64,000 bases of DNA, from the NCBI GenBank assembly GCA_003255065.1, contig QAOA01008029.1:192133-256132 (forward strand), read 5' to 3'. A program made the translations under genes and the position numbers. The DNA is from Cercis canadensis. Its lineage: Eukaryota; Streptophyta; Magnoliopsida; Fabales; Fabaceae. The first letter of the stretch is position 1. Each line of letters opens with the position of its first letter. Positions 14,561-26,051 of this stretch are shown piece after piece. The notes below the pieces were generated by a model. It did no database searches, was not told the origin of the DNA, and saw only the letters and a program-made list of their open reading frames with translations.

Positions 14561-15703
14561 TGAACCGAAACAGGTTCCCGAGGCAGATATAGTGACTCAA
14601 CAGAAATCAGTCCCTTCTCAGATACAGTGAATCATAAGAAAAATATCCGAGTCAGAAACAAGGATGAACTGAAACAGGGTCCCGGGGCAGATATAGTTAC
14701 TCAACAGGAAACAGTCCCGTTCCAGATACAATGAACCGAAATAGTGTCCCAGGGCCGATATAATGACTCACAAGGAAATTGTCCCGTCCCAGATACAGTG
14801 ATCTACAAGAAAAATATCCGACTCAGAGACAGGGATGAACCGAAACAGGGTCTCGGGGGAGATATAGTGACTCAACAGGAAATAATCTCGTCCCAGATAC
14901 AGTGATCCAAGAGAAAAATATTTGAGTCAGAAACAGGGATGAACCGAAACAGGGTCCAGGGGCAAATATAGTGACTCACCAGGAAACAGACCCGTCCCAG
15001 ACATAGTGATACACAAGAAAATATTTGAGTCAGAAACAGAGATGAACCGAAACAGGGTCCCGGGGCAGACATAATGACTCAACAGGAAACAAACCCCTCC
15101 CAGATACAGTTAATCATAAGTAAAATATCTGAATCAGGAACAGAGATGAACTAAAACAGGGTCCCGGGGCAGATATAGTGACTCAACAAGAAACAGTCCC
15201 GTCCCAGATTCAGTGAACCATAAGAAAAATATCTGACTCAGATATAAGGTTGAACCGAAACAGGTTGCAGGGGCAGAATTAGTGACTCACAAGGAAACAG
15301 TCCCCTCCCAGATACTGTGAACCATAAGAAAAGCATCTCACTAACATACAAGGATTAACCGAAACAGTGTCCTGGGGCAGAGATAGTGACTCACCAGGAA
15401 ACATTCCCGTCCCAGATATAGTGAACCATATGAAAAATATCTGACTCAGATACAAGTATGAACCGAAAAGTGTCTCGAGGCAGATATTGTGACTCACCAG
15501 TAAACATTCCCATCCCAGAAACAGTGAACCATAAGAAAGATATATGACTAAGATATAAGGATCAACCGAAACAGCGTCCCGGGGCAGTTTTAGTGACTCA
15601 CAAGGAAACAGTCCCGTCCCAGGTACAGTGAACCATAAGAAAAATATCCGAGTCAGAAACAGGGATGAACCGAAATAGGGTCTCGGGAAGATATAATGAC
15701 TCA

Positions 15704-17574
15704 ACAGGAAACAGTCGCGTCCCAGATACAGTGATCTACAAGAAATATATCCGAGTCAGAGATAGGGATGAACCGAAATAGGTTCCCGGGAGAGATATAG
15801 TGACTCCCCAAGAAATAGTCCCGTCCCAAATACAGTGATCCAAGAGAAAAATATCTGAGACTGAAACAGGGATGAACCGAAACAGGATCCAGGTGCAAAT
15901 ATAGTGACTCAGTAGGAAACAGTCCCGTCCTAGATATATGGATACAAAAGAAAAATATCCGAGTCAGGAACAGAGATGAACCGAAACAGGGTCCTGGGGC
16001 AGACATAGTGACTCAACAGGAAACAGTCCCCTCCCAGATACAGTAAACCATAAGTAAAATATCCGAATCAGAAACAGGGATGAACTAAAACAGGGTCCCG
16101 GGGCAGATATAGTGACTCAACAGGAAACAATGCCGTCCCAGATTCAGTGAACCATAAGAAAAATATTTGACTCAGATATAAGGATGAACCGAAACAGGTT
16201 CCAGGGGCAAAATTAGTGACTCAATACGAAACGGTCTCGTCTCAGATACTGTTAACCATAAGAAAAACATCTGACAAAGATAAAAGGATTAACCAAAATA
16301 GGGTCCCGGGGTAGAGAAAGTGACTCACGAGGAAACATTCTAGTCCCAGATATAGTGAACCATAAGAAAAATAACCGACTCAGATGCAAGGATGAATCGA
16401 AACAGGGTCCCGGGGCAGATATTGTGACTCACCAGGAAACAGTCATGTCCCAGATAAAGTGAACCATAAGAAAAATATCTGACTCAGATACAAGAATGAA
16501 CCGAAACAGGGTCCCGGGGCAGATATAGTGACTTATAAGGAAACAGTCTCGTCACAGATAAAGTGAATCATAAGGAAAATATCCGAGTCAGAATCAGGAT
16601 AAACCGAAATAAGGTCCCGGAGCAGATATAGTGACTAACCAGGAAACTGTGCCGTCCCAGATACAGAGAACCATAAGAAAAATATCCGACTCAGGTACAA
16701 GGATGAACCGAAACAGCGTCCCGGGTCAGATATAGTGACACACCAGGAAACATTCACATCCCAGATACAGTGAACCATAAGAAAAATATATGACTCAGTT
16801 ATAGGGATTAACCGAAACAGGGTCCCGGGGCAGATTTAGTAACTCACAAGGAAACAGTCCCGTCCTAGAGACAGTGAACCATAAGAAAAATATCCGACTC
16901 AAATACAAACATGAACCCAAATAGGGTCACGTGGCAGATATAGTGACTCAACAGGAAACAGTCCCGTCTTAGATACAATGAACCATAAGAAAAATATACA
17001 ACTCAGATATAGGGATGAACCGAAACAGGGTCCCGGGGCATATTTAGTGACTCACAAGGAAACAGACCCGTCCCAGATATAGTGAACCATAAGAAAAATA
17101 TCTGACTCAGATATAAGGATGAACAAAAACAGGGTCCCAGGGTAGATTTAGTGACTCACAAGCAAACAGTCCCGTCCTAGATATAGTCAACCATAAGAAA
17201 AATATCCGACTCAGGTACAAGGATGAACCGAAACAGGGTCCCGGGGCAGATATAGTGTCTTACCAGGAAATAGTGTTATCCTAGATACAGTGATCCAAGA
17301 GAAAAATATTCGAGTCAGAAACAGGGATGAACCGAAACTGGATCCAGGGGAAAATATAGTGACTCACCAGGATACAGTCCCGTCCCAGATACAGTGATCC
17401 ACAAGAAAAATATCCAAGTCAGAAACAAGGATGAAGCAAAACAGGGTCCCGAGGCAGATATAATGACTCACCAGGAAACAGTCCCGTCCCAGATACAGTG
17501 AACCATAAGAAAAATATCCGACTCAGATACAAGGATGAACCGAAGCAAGGTCCCGGGGCAGATATAGTTACTCA
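15704..17574 (-). repeat. Long-range duplication, copy 2 (partner at 5530-7400)
   Basis: Collinear with 5530-7400 at a constant offset of 10,174 bp. The two copies have many private substitutions (e.g. CATGTC versus other bases around 16440), so the event is not very recent. A similar monomer order in part (CAGATTCAGTGAACC, then CAGGTTCCAGGGGCAG) also occurs near 5130, 9490 and 15200, so this block itself belongs to a dispersed higher-order unit. Confidence 0.87.
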
Positions 17575-18379
17575 GCGAGAAATAGTCCCGTCCCAGATAC
17601 AGTGAACCATAAGAAAAATATCCGACTCAGATACAAGGATAAACCGAAATAGAGTCCCGGGGAAGATATAGTGACTCACCAGGAAACATTCTCATCCCAG
17701 ATACAGTGAACCATAAGATAAATATATGACTCAGATATAGCGATGAACAGAAACAGGGTCCCGGGGCATATTTAGTGACTAAGAAGGAAATAGTCCCGTC
17801 CAGATATAGTGAACCATAAGCAAAATTTATCACTCAAATATAGGGATGAACCGAAACAGGGTCCCGGGGAAGATTTAGTGACTGACAAGGAAACAGTCCC
17901 GTCCCAGATATAGTGAACCATAAGAAAAATATCCGAGTCAGATATAGGGATGAACCGAAAAAGAGTCCCAGGGCAGATATAGTGACTCAACAGGAAACAG
18001 TCCCGTCCCAGATACAGTGAACCATAAGAAAAATATATGAATCAGAAATTGGGATGAACAGAAACAGGGTCCCGGGGCAGATTTAGTTACTCACAAGGAA
18101 ACAGTCCCGTCCCAGATACAATGGACCATAACAAAAATATCCGAGTCAGAAATAGGGATGAACCGAAACAGGGTACCGAGGAAGATATAGTGACTCCCCA
18201 GGAAACAGTCCCGTCCCAGATAAAGTGGGCCATAAGAAAAATATCTGAGTCAGAAACAGGGATGAACCGAAAGAGGTACAGTCTCGTCACAGATACAGTG
18301 AACCATAAGAAAAATATCCGAGTCAGAAACAGGGATGAACCGAAAGAGGGACTTGGGGCAGATATAGTGACTCACCAAG

Positions 18380-18396
18380 AAACAGTCCTGACTTAT
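18380..18396. other. Orientation-switch junction between satellite arrays
   Basis: Left of about 18388 the sequence is a minus-sense A monomer, ending ...CAAGAAACAGTCC. It is followed directly by plus-sense sequence, TGACTTATATATTTTACTTG, which matches the B-type block TGACTCATATATTTTACTTG (e.g. just before 18811). The break falls inside both monomers. There is no filler, and at most 1-2 bases of ambiguity. The two sides are diverged subfamilies rather than mirror copies of each other, so this is not a perfect foldback. It could be an old inversion breakpoint within the array, or, less likely, an assembly join. Confidence 0.9.
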
Positions 18397-20058
18397 ATAT
18401 TTTACTTGTAAATCACTGAATTTGGGACGGGACAGTTTCCTGGTGAGTCACTATATCTGGTCCGGGACCCTGTTTCGGTTCATCCCTGTTTCTGACTCAG
18501 ATATTTTTCTTATAGATCACAGAATCTGGGACGGGACATTTTTCTGGTAAGTCACTATATTGGTCCGAGACCCGGTTTTGGTTCATTCCTCCTTCTGACT
18601 CGGATATTTTTTTTGTGTTTCCCTGTATCTGGGACGGGACACTTTCCTAGTGGGTCACTATATTTGGGCCGGGAACCTGTTTCGGTTCATTCCTATTTCT
18701 GACTCAGATATATTTCTTGTAGATCACTGAATCTGGGACGGGATAGTTTCCTAGAGGGTCACTATATCTGGACTGGGACACTGTTTCGGTTCATCCCTTT
18801 TTCTGACTCATATATTTTACTTGTAAATGACTGAATTTGGGATGGGACAGTTTCCTGGTGAGTCACTATATTTGGTCCGGGACCCTGTTTCGGTTCCTCC
18901 CTGTTTCTGGGTCTGATATTTTTCTTGTAGATCACTGAATCTGGGACGGGACAGTTTCCTGGTGAGACACTATATCCGGTCCGGGACTCTATTTCGATTT
19001 ATCCCTATTTCTAACTCGAATATTTTTTTTGTGTTTCCCTATAACTAGGACGGGAAAGTTTTCTGGTAAGTCACTATATCTGGTCTGGGATCCTGTTTCG
19101 GTTCATTCCTCTTCTTGACTCAGATATTTTTCTTGTAAATCACTGAATCTGGGACGGGACAGTTTCCTGGTGAGTCACTATATCTGGACCGCAACCCTGT
19201 TTTGGTTCATCCGTGTTTCTGACTCAGATACTTTTCTTGTAGACCACTGAATCTGGGACTGGACAGTTTCCTGGAGAGTCACTATATCTGGACGGGGACC
19301 CTGTTTTGGTTCATCCCTGTTTCTAACTTAGATATTTTTCTTGTAGATCACTGAATCTGGGATGGGACAGTTTCCTGGAAGGTCACTATATCTGGACCGG
19401 GACCCTGTTTCGGTTAATCCCTGTTTCTGACTCATATATTTTACTTGTAAATCACTGAATTTGGGACGAGACAGTTTCCTGGTGAGTCACTATATCTGGT
19501 CCGGGACCCTGTTTCGGTTCCTCCCTATTTTAGAGTCAGATATTTTTCTTGTAGATCCTTGAATTTGGGACGGGACAGTTTCCTGGTGAGACACTATATC
19601 CTGTCCGAGACCCTGTTTTGGTTTATCCCTATTTCTAACTTGAATATTTTTTTGTGTTTCTCTTTAACTGGGACCGGACAGTTTTCTGGTAAGTCAGCAT
19701 ATCTGGTCCGGGACCCTGTTTCGGTTCATCTCTGTTTCTGACTCAAATATTTTACTTGTGAATCACTGAATCTGGGACGGGACAGTTTCCTGGTGAGTCA
19801 CCATATCTGGACTGGGACCTTGTTTCGGTTCATCTGTGTTTCTGATAGATATTTTTCTTTTAGATCACTGAATCTAGGGCGAAACAGTTTTCTGGTAAGT
19901 CACTATATCTGGTCCGGGACCCTATTTCGGTGCATTCTTCTTTCTGACTTGGATATTTTTTTTGTGTTTCCCTGTATCTGGGACGGGAAACTTGCCTAAT
20001 GGGTCACTATATCTGGTCTGAGACCTTGTTTCGGTTCATCCCTGTTTCTGACTCAGAT
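18396..20058 (+). repeat. 4- then 6-monomer higher-order repeat next to the inversion
   Basis: The block TATATTTTACTTGTAAAT starts at 18396, 18811 and 19435, spacings 415 and 624 bp (4 and 6 monomers). In the two 6-monomer copies the following variants also match: a GTTCCTCCCT monomer, then a GGTGAGACACTATATCC monomer, then a TTTTTTGTGTTTC monomer. The first copy is cut by the orientation switch. Confidence 0.8.
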
Positions 20059-20829
20059 ATTTTTCTTGTAGATCACTAAATCTGGGACGGGACAGTTTCC
20101 TGGAGACTCGCTATATCTGGACCAGGACCCTGTTTCAATTCATCCCTGTTTCTGACTCAGATATTTTTCTTGTAGATCACTGAATTTGGGACGAGACAAT
20201 TTTCTGGTAAGTCACTATATCTGGTCCAGGACCTTGTTTCGGTTCATCCCTGTTTCTCACTCGGATATTTTTCTTACGTTTTCCTGTATCTTGGACGAGA
20301 CAGTTTCCTGTTGTGTCACTATATCTGGTCCGGGACAATCTTTCGATTCCTCCCTATTTCTGACTCAGATATTTTTCTTGTAGATCACTGAATATAGGAT
20401 GGGACAGTTTCCTGGTGAGTCATTCTATCTGGTATGTGACCCTATTTCGGTTTATACCTCTTTCTGACTCAGATATTTTTCTTGTGTTTCCCTTTAACTG
20501 GGACGGAACAGTTTTCTGGTAAATCACTATATCTGGTCCGGGACCCTGTTTTGGTTCATCCCTGTTTCTGACTTGGATATTTTTCTTGTGTTTCCCTTGA
20601 TCTGGGACGGGAAAGTTTTCTGGTAAGTCACTATATCTGGTCTGGCATTCTGTTTCGGTTCATCCTTATTCGTGACTCAGTCATTTTTCTTGTAAATCAC
20701 TGAATCTGGGACGGGACAGTTTCCTGGTGAGTCACTATATCTGGACCGGGACCCTGTTTCGGTTCATCCATGTTTCTGACTCATATATTTTTCTTGTAGA
20801 TCATTAAAACTGGGACGGGACTACTTCCT

Positions 20830-21540
20830 GGTGAGTCACTATATCTGGTCCGGAACCCTGCTTCGGTGTATCACTATTTTTGACTCGAATATTTTTCTTG
20901 TGTTTCTCTTTAACTGGGACGGGACACTTTCCTAGTAGGTCACTATTTCTGGTCCGAGACCCTATTTCGGTTCATCCCTGTTTCTGACTCAGATATTTTT
21001 CTTGTAGATCACTGAATCTGGGACGGGACAGTTTCTTGGAGAGTCACTATATCTGGACCGGGACCCTGTTTCGGTTCATCCCTGTTTCTGACACAGATAT
21101 TTTTCTTGTAGATCACTGAATTTGGGACGGGACAGTTTCCTGGTGAGTCATTATATCTGGTCCGGGACCCTATTTCGGTTTATCCCTATTTCTGACTCAG
21201 ATATTTTTCTTGTGTTTCTCTTTAACTTGGACGGGACAGTTTTTTGGTAAGTCACCATATCTGGTCCGGGACCCTGTTTCGGCTCATCCCTGTTTCTGAC
21301 TCAGATATTTTTCATGTAGAGCACTGAATCTTGGACGGGAATGTTTCCTGGTGAGTCACTATATCTGGTCCGGGAACCTGTTTCGGTGTATCCCTGTTTT
21401 TGACTCGAATATTTTTCTTGTGTTTCTCTTTAACTGGGACGGGACACTTTCCTAGTAGGTCACTATATCTGGTCTGAGACCCTGTTTCGCTTCATCCCTA
21501 TTTCTGACTCAGATATTTTTCTTGTAGATCACTGAATCTG
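20830..21540 (+). repeat. 5-monomer duplication (520 bp), second copy truncated
   Basis: GGGACACTTTCCTAGTAGGT occurs at 20921 and 21441 with the same neighbours (CGGTGTATC before it, GAGACCCT after it). Just after 21535 a monomer has lost about half its length: CTGAATCTGGGACCGTGTTT joins the GAATCTGGGAC part directly to the CTGTTTCGG part. Confidence 0.65.
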
Positions 21541-22549
21541 GGACCGTGTTTCGGTTCATCCCTGTTTTTGACTAAGATATTTTTCTTGTAGATCACTGAA
21601 TCTCGGACAAGATAGTGTTCTGGTAAGTCACTATATCTGGTCCAGGAACCTGTTTCGGTTCATCCCTGTTCCTGACTTAGATATTTTTCTTGTAAATCAC
21701 TGAATCTGGAACGGGACAATTTTCTAGTGAGTCACTATATCTGGACAGGGACCCTGTTTCGGTTCATCCGTGATTCTAACTCAGATTTTTTTCTTGTGGA
21801 TCTCTGAAACTGGGACGGGACAGTTTCCTGGTTGGTCACTATATCTGGTCTGGACACAGTTTCGGTTTATCCCTATTTCTGACTCGGATATTTTTCTTGT
21901 GTTTCTCATTAACTGGGACGGGACGGTTTTTTTGTATGTCACTATATGTGGTCCGGGACCCTGTTTCAGTTCATTCCTGTTTCTGACTCGGATATTTTTC
22001 TTGTAGATCACTGAATCTGGGACGGGACAGTTTCTTGGTGAGTCACTATATCTGGTCCGGGACCCTGTTTCGGTTTATCCTTATTTCTGACTTGGATATT
22101 TTTCTTGTAGATCATTGAATCTGGGACGGGACCGTTTTCTGGTAAGCCACTATATCCTATTCGGGGCCCTATTCCGGTTCATTCCTCTTTCTGACTCAGA
22201 TATTTTTCTGGTAGATCACTGAATCTGGGACGAGACAATTTTGTGGTAAGTCACTATATCTGGTCCAGGACCTTGTTTCGGTTCATCCCTGTTTCTCAAT
22301 CGGATATTTTTCTTGTGTTTCCCTATATCTTGTACGAGAGAGATTTCTGGTGTGTCACTATATCTGGTCCGGGACCCTGTTTCGGTTCCTCCCTGTTTCG
22401 GACTCAGATATTTTTCTTGTAGATCACTAAATCTGGGATGGGACAGTTTCCTTGTGAGTCACTATATCTGGTCTGGGACCCTGGTTCGGTTTATCCCTAT
22501 TTCTAACTCGGATATTTTTCTTGTGTTTCCCTTTAACTGGGACGAGACA

Positions 22550-23400
22550 GTTTTCTGGTAAATGACTATATCTGGTCCGGGACCCTGTTTCGTTTCATCC
22601 ATGTTTTTGACTTAGATATTTTTCTTGTGTTTCCCTTGATCTGGGGCGGGAAAGTTTTCTAGTAAGTCACTATATTTGGACTGGGATCCTGTTTCGGTTA
22701 ATCCCTGTTCCTGACTCAGCTATTTTTCTTGTAAATCACTGAATTTGGGACGGGACAATTTCCTGATGAGTCACTATATCTGGACCAGGACCCTGTTTCG
22801 GTTCATCCGTGATTCTAACTCAGATTTTTTTCTTGTGGATCACTGAAACTGGGACGGGACAGTTTCCTGGAGGGTCACTATATCTGGTCTGGACACAGTT
22901 TCGATTTATCCCTATTTCTGTCTCGGATATTTTTCTTCTGTTTCTCTTTAACTGGCATAGGACAGTTTTCTAGTAAATGACTATATCTGGCCCGGGACCT
23001 TGTTTCGTTTCATCCATGTTTTTGACTTAGATATTTTTCTTGTGTTTCCCTAGATCTGGGACGGGAAAGTTTTCTGGTAAGTCACTATATCTGGTCCAGG
23101 AACCTGTTTCGGTTCATCCCTGTTCCTGACTCAGATATTTTTCTTGTAAATCACTGAATCTGGGACGGGACAATTTCCTGGTGAGTCACTATATCTAGAC
23201 AGGGACCTTGTTTCGGTTCTTCTGTGATTCTAACTCAGATTTTTTTCTTGTGGATCACTGAAACTGGGGCGAGACAGTTTCCTGGTGGGTCACTATATCT
23301 GGTCCGGGACCCTGTTTCGGTTTATCCCTATTTCCGACTCGAATATTTTTCTTGTCTTTCCCTTTAACTGGGACGGGACAATTTTCTTGTAAGTCACCAC
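22550..23400 (+). repeat. 4-monomer higher-order repeat (416 bp)
   Basis: AATGACTATATCTGG is at 22561 and 22977 (416 bp). The rare TCAGATTTTTTTCTTGTGGA monomer is at 22820 and 23235 (415 bp), with an earlier relative at 21781 (1039 bp = 10 monomers away). Several C-type neighbours correspond, including GTTTTTGACTTAGATATTT. Confidence 0.78.
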
Positions 23401-24509
23401 ATCTGGTCCGGGACCCTCTTTCGGTTCATCCTTGTTTCTGACTCAGATATTTTTCTTGTAGATCTCTGAATCTGGATGGAACAGTTTCATGGTGAGTCAC
23501 TATATCTGGTCCGGTACCCTATTTCGGTTTATCCCTATTTCCGACTCGGATATTGTTCTTATGTTTCCCTTTAACTGGGACGGGACAGTTTTCTGGTAAA
23601 TCACTATATCAGGTCCGGGGCCCTGTTTCGGTTCATCCCTTTTTCTAACTTTGAATATTTTTCTTGTGTTTGCCTTGATCTGGGACATGAAAGTTTTCTG
23701 GTAAGTCACTATATCTGGTCTGGGATCCTATTTCGGTTCATACCTGTTCCTGACTCATATATTTTTCTTGTAGATCACTGAATCTGGGCAGGACAGTTTC
23801 CTGGTGAGTCACTAATCTGGTCCGGGACCTTGTTTCAGTTCATCCCTATTTCTGACTCAGATATTTTTCTTGCGTTTCCCTGTATCTGGGACGAGACAGT
23901 TTCCTGGTGAGTCGCTATATTTGGTCCGGGAACTTGGTTCAGTTCATTCTTGTTTCTAACTGACATATTTTTCTTGTAGATAGTTGAATCTGGGACGGGA
24001 CAGTTTTCTGGTAAGTCACTATATCTGGTCCGGGACCCTGTTTTGGTTCATTCATCTTTCTGACTCGAATATTTTTTTATATTTCCCTGTATCTGGGACG
24101 GAAAGCTTTCCTAGTGGGTCAAAATATCTGGTTCGAGACCCTGTTTCGGTTCATCTCTGTTTCTGACTCAGATATTTTTCTAGATCACTAAATCTGGGAC
24201 GGGACAGTTTCCTGGTGAGCACTATATCTGGTCTAGGACCCTGTTTCGTTTCATACCTAATTCTGACTCGGATATTTTTCTTGCGTTTCCCTGTATCTGG
24301 GACGAGGCAGTTTCCTGGTTAGTCACTATATCTAGTCCGGGAACCTGTTTCGGTTCATTCCTATTTCTGACTCATATATTTTTCTTGTAGAACACTGAAT
24401 CTGGGAAGGGACAGTTTTCGGGAGAGTCACTATATCTGGACCGGGATCCTGTTTCGGTTCATCCCTGTTTCTGAGTCAGATATTTTTCTTGTAGTACACT
24501 GATTCTGGG

Positions 24510-24990
24510 ACAAGACAATTTTCTGGTAACTCACTATATCTGGTCCAGGACCTTGTTTCGATTCATCCATGTTTCTCACTCGGATATTTTTCTTACGTTT
24601 CCCTATATCTGGGACGAGACAGTTTCCTGGTAAGTCACTATATCTGTTCCGGGACCATGTTTCAGTTTCTCCTTGTTTCTGAATCAGATATTTTTCTTGT
24701 AGATCACTGAATCGGGGATGGGACAGTTTCCTGGTTAGTCACTATATCTGGTTCGGGACCCTATTTCGGTTTATCCATATTTCCGACTCGGATATTGTTC
24801 TTCTGTTTCCCTTTAACTAGGACGAGACAGTTTTCTGGTAAATCATTATATCTACTCCGGGACACTGTTTCGGTTCATCCCTGTTTCTGACTTGGATATT
24901 TTTCTTGTGTTTCCTTTGATCTGGGACGGGAAAGTTTTCTGGTAAGTCACTATATCTGGTCTGGGATCCTGTTTCGGTTCATCCCTGTTC
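24510..24990 (+). repeat. Duplicated segment (partner 35670-36150)
   Basis: TATCTGTTCCGGGACCATG at 24641 matches 35801. Both are preceded by GGTAACTCACTATAT and GGTCCAGGACCTT and followed by CACTGAATCGGGGATG and ATATTGTTCTTCTGTTTCCC. The offset is 11,160 bp including the solo LTR, or 9,727 bp without it. Confidence 0.78.
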
Positions 24991-25431
24991 CTGACTCAAA
25001 TATTTTCCTTGTAGATCACGGAATCTGGGACGGGACAGTTTTCTGGTAAGTCACTATATCTGGTCCGAGACCCTGTTTCTGTTTATTCCTCTTCCTGACT
25101 CGGATATTTTTTTGGTGTTTCCCTGTATCTGGGACGGGACACTTTACTAGTGGGTCACTATAATTGGTCCGAGACCCTGTTTCGGTTCATTCTTGTTTCT
25201 GACTCGGATATTTTTCTTGCGTTTCCCTGTATCTGGGACGAGACAGTTTCCTGGTGAGTCACTATATCTGGTCCGGGAACCTGGTTCGGTTCATTCCTGT
25301 TTCTGACTCATATATTTTTCTTGCCGAACACTGAATCTGGGACGGGACAGTTTCCTGTAGAGTCACTATATCTGGACCGGGACCCTGTTTCGGTTCATCC
25401 CTGTTTCTGACTCAGATAATTTTTTTGTAGA

Positions 25432-26051
25432 TCACTAAATCTGTGATGAGACAGTTTTCTTTTAACTCACTATATCTGGTCCAGGACCTTGTTTCGGTTC
25501 ATCCCTGTTTCTCACTAGGATATTTTTCTTGTGTTTCCCTGTATCTGGGACAAGACAGTTTCCTGGTGAGTCACAATATCTGGTCCGGGACCCTGTTTCG
25601 GTTCATTCCTGTTTCTGAGTCATATATTTTTCTTGTAGAACATTGAATCTGGGATGGGAAAGTTTTCTGGATAGTCAATATATCTGGACCGGGACCCTAT
25701 TTCGGTTCATCCTTGTTTCTGACTCATATTTTTCTTGTAGATCACTGAATCTGTGATGAGACAGTTTTCTTTTGACTCACTATATCTGGTCTAGGACCTT
25801 GTTTCGGTTCATCCCTGTTTCTCACTAGGATATTTTTCTTGTGTTTCTCTGTATCTGGGACAAGACAGTTTCCTGGTGAGTCACAATATCTGGTCCGGGA
25901 CCCTGTTTCGGTTCATTCATGTTTCTGACTCATATATTTTTCTTGTAGAACATTGAATCTGGGATGGGAAAGTTTTCTGGATAGTCAATATATCTGGACC
26001 GAGACCCTATTTCGGTTCATCCCTTTTTCTGACTCATATTTTTCTTGTAGA
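25432..26051 (+). repeat. 3-monomer tandem duplication (310 bp)
   Basis: CTGTGATGAGACAGTTTTCT starts at 25441 and 25751. Each copy continues through TTTCTCACTAGGATATTT, GGACAAGACAG, AGTCACAATATCTGG and GAACATTGAATCTGGGATGG with few differences. Related three-monomer blocks are dispersed near 28210, 29350, 38140 and 44140, so this trimer is a mobile module of the array. Confidence 0.85.

Larger units (their letters stand above)
1..18388 (-). repeat. 104-bp satellite array, subfamily A (minus sense)
   Basis: About 177 tandem monomers of about 104 bp. For example, GATGAACCG recurs at 192 and 296, and the same spacing continues throughout. On the plus strand each unit reads GATGAACCGAAACAGGGTCC, CGGGGCAGATATAGTGACTC, ACCAGGAAACAGTCCCGTCC, CAGATACAGTGAACCATAAG, AAAAATATCCGACTCAGATA, CAAG. 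Compared with the plus-sense arrays to the right, most A monomers have CCCCGGGACC where B/C have GGTCCGGGACC, and TTATGGTTCAC where B has TTGTAGATCAC (sense strand). Individual monomers carry scattered substitutions and short indels. Truncated units occur, e.g. near 8445, 13173 and 14205. The array is open at position 1. No gene lies in it; the open frames present are repeat-derived. Confidence 0.97.

Noticed and set aside
15279-15704. 141-codon open frame and similar frames throughout the array as protein genes
   Set aside because: They are translations of the 104-bp monomer in rotating frames, the same phrases recur hundreds of times on both sides of the inversion, and there is no gene-like composition or domain.
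1-18388. CRISPR-like or bacterial repeat array
   Set aside because: The 104-bp units adjoin with no unique spacers and vary throughout. The setting with solo LTRs is eukaryotic.
18000-18800. Large perfect inverted repeat (hairpin) around the orientation switch
   Set aside because: The two arms belong to different subfamilies and have many mismatches and different variant order, so there is only family-level complementarity.
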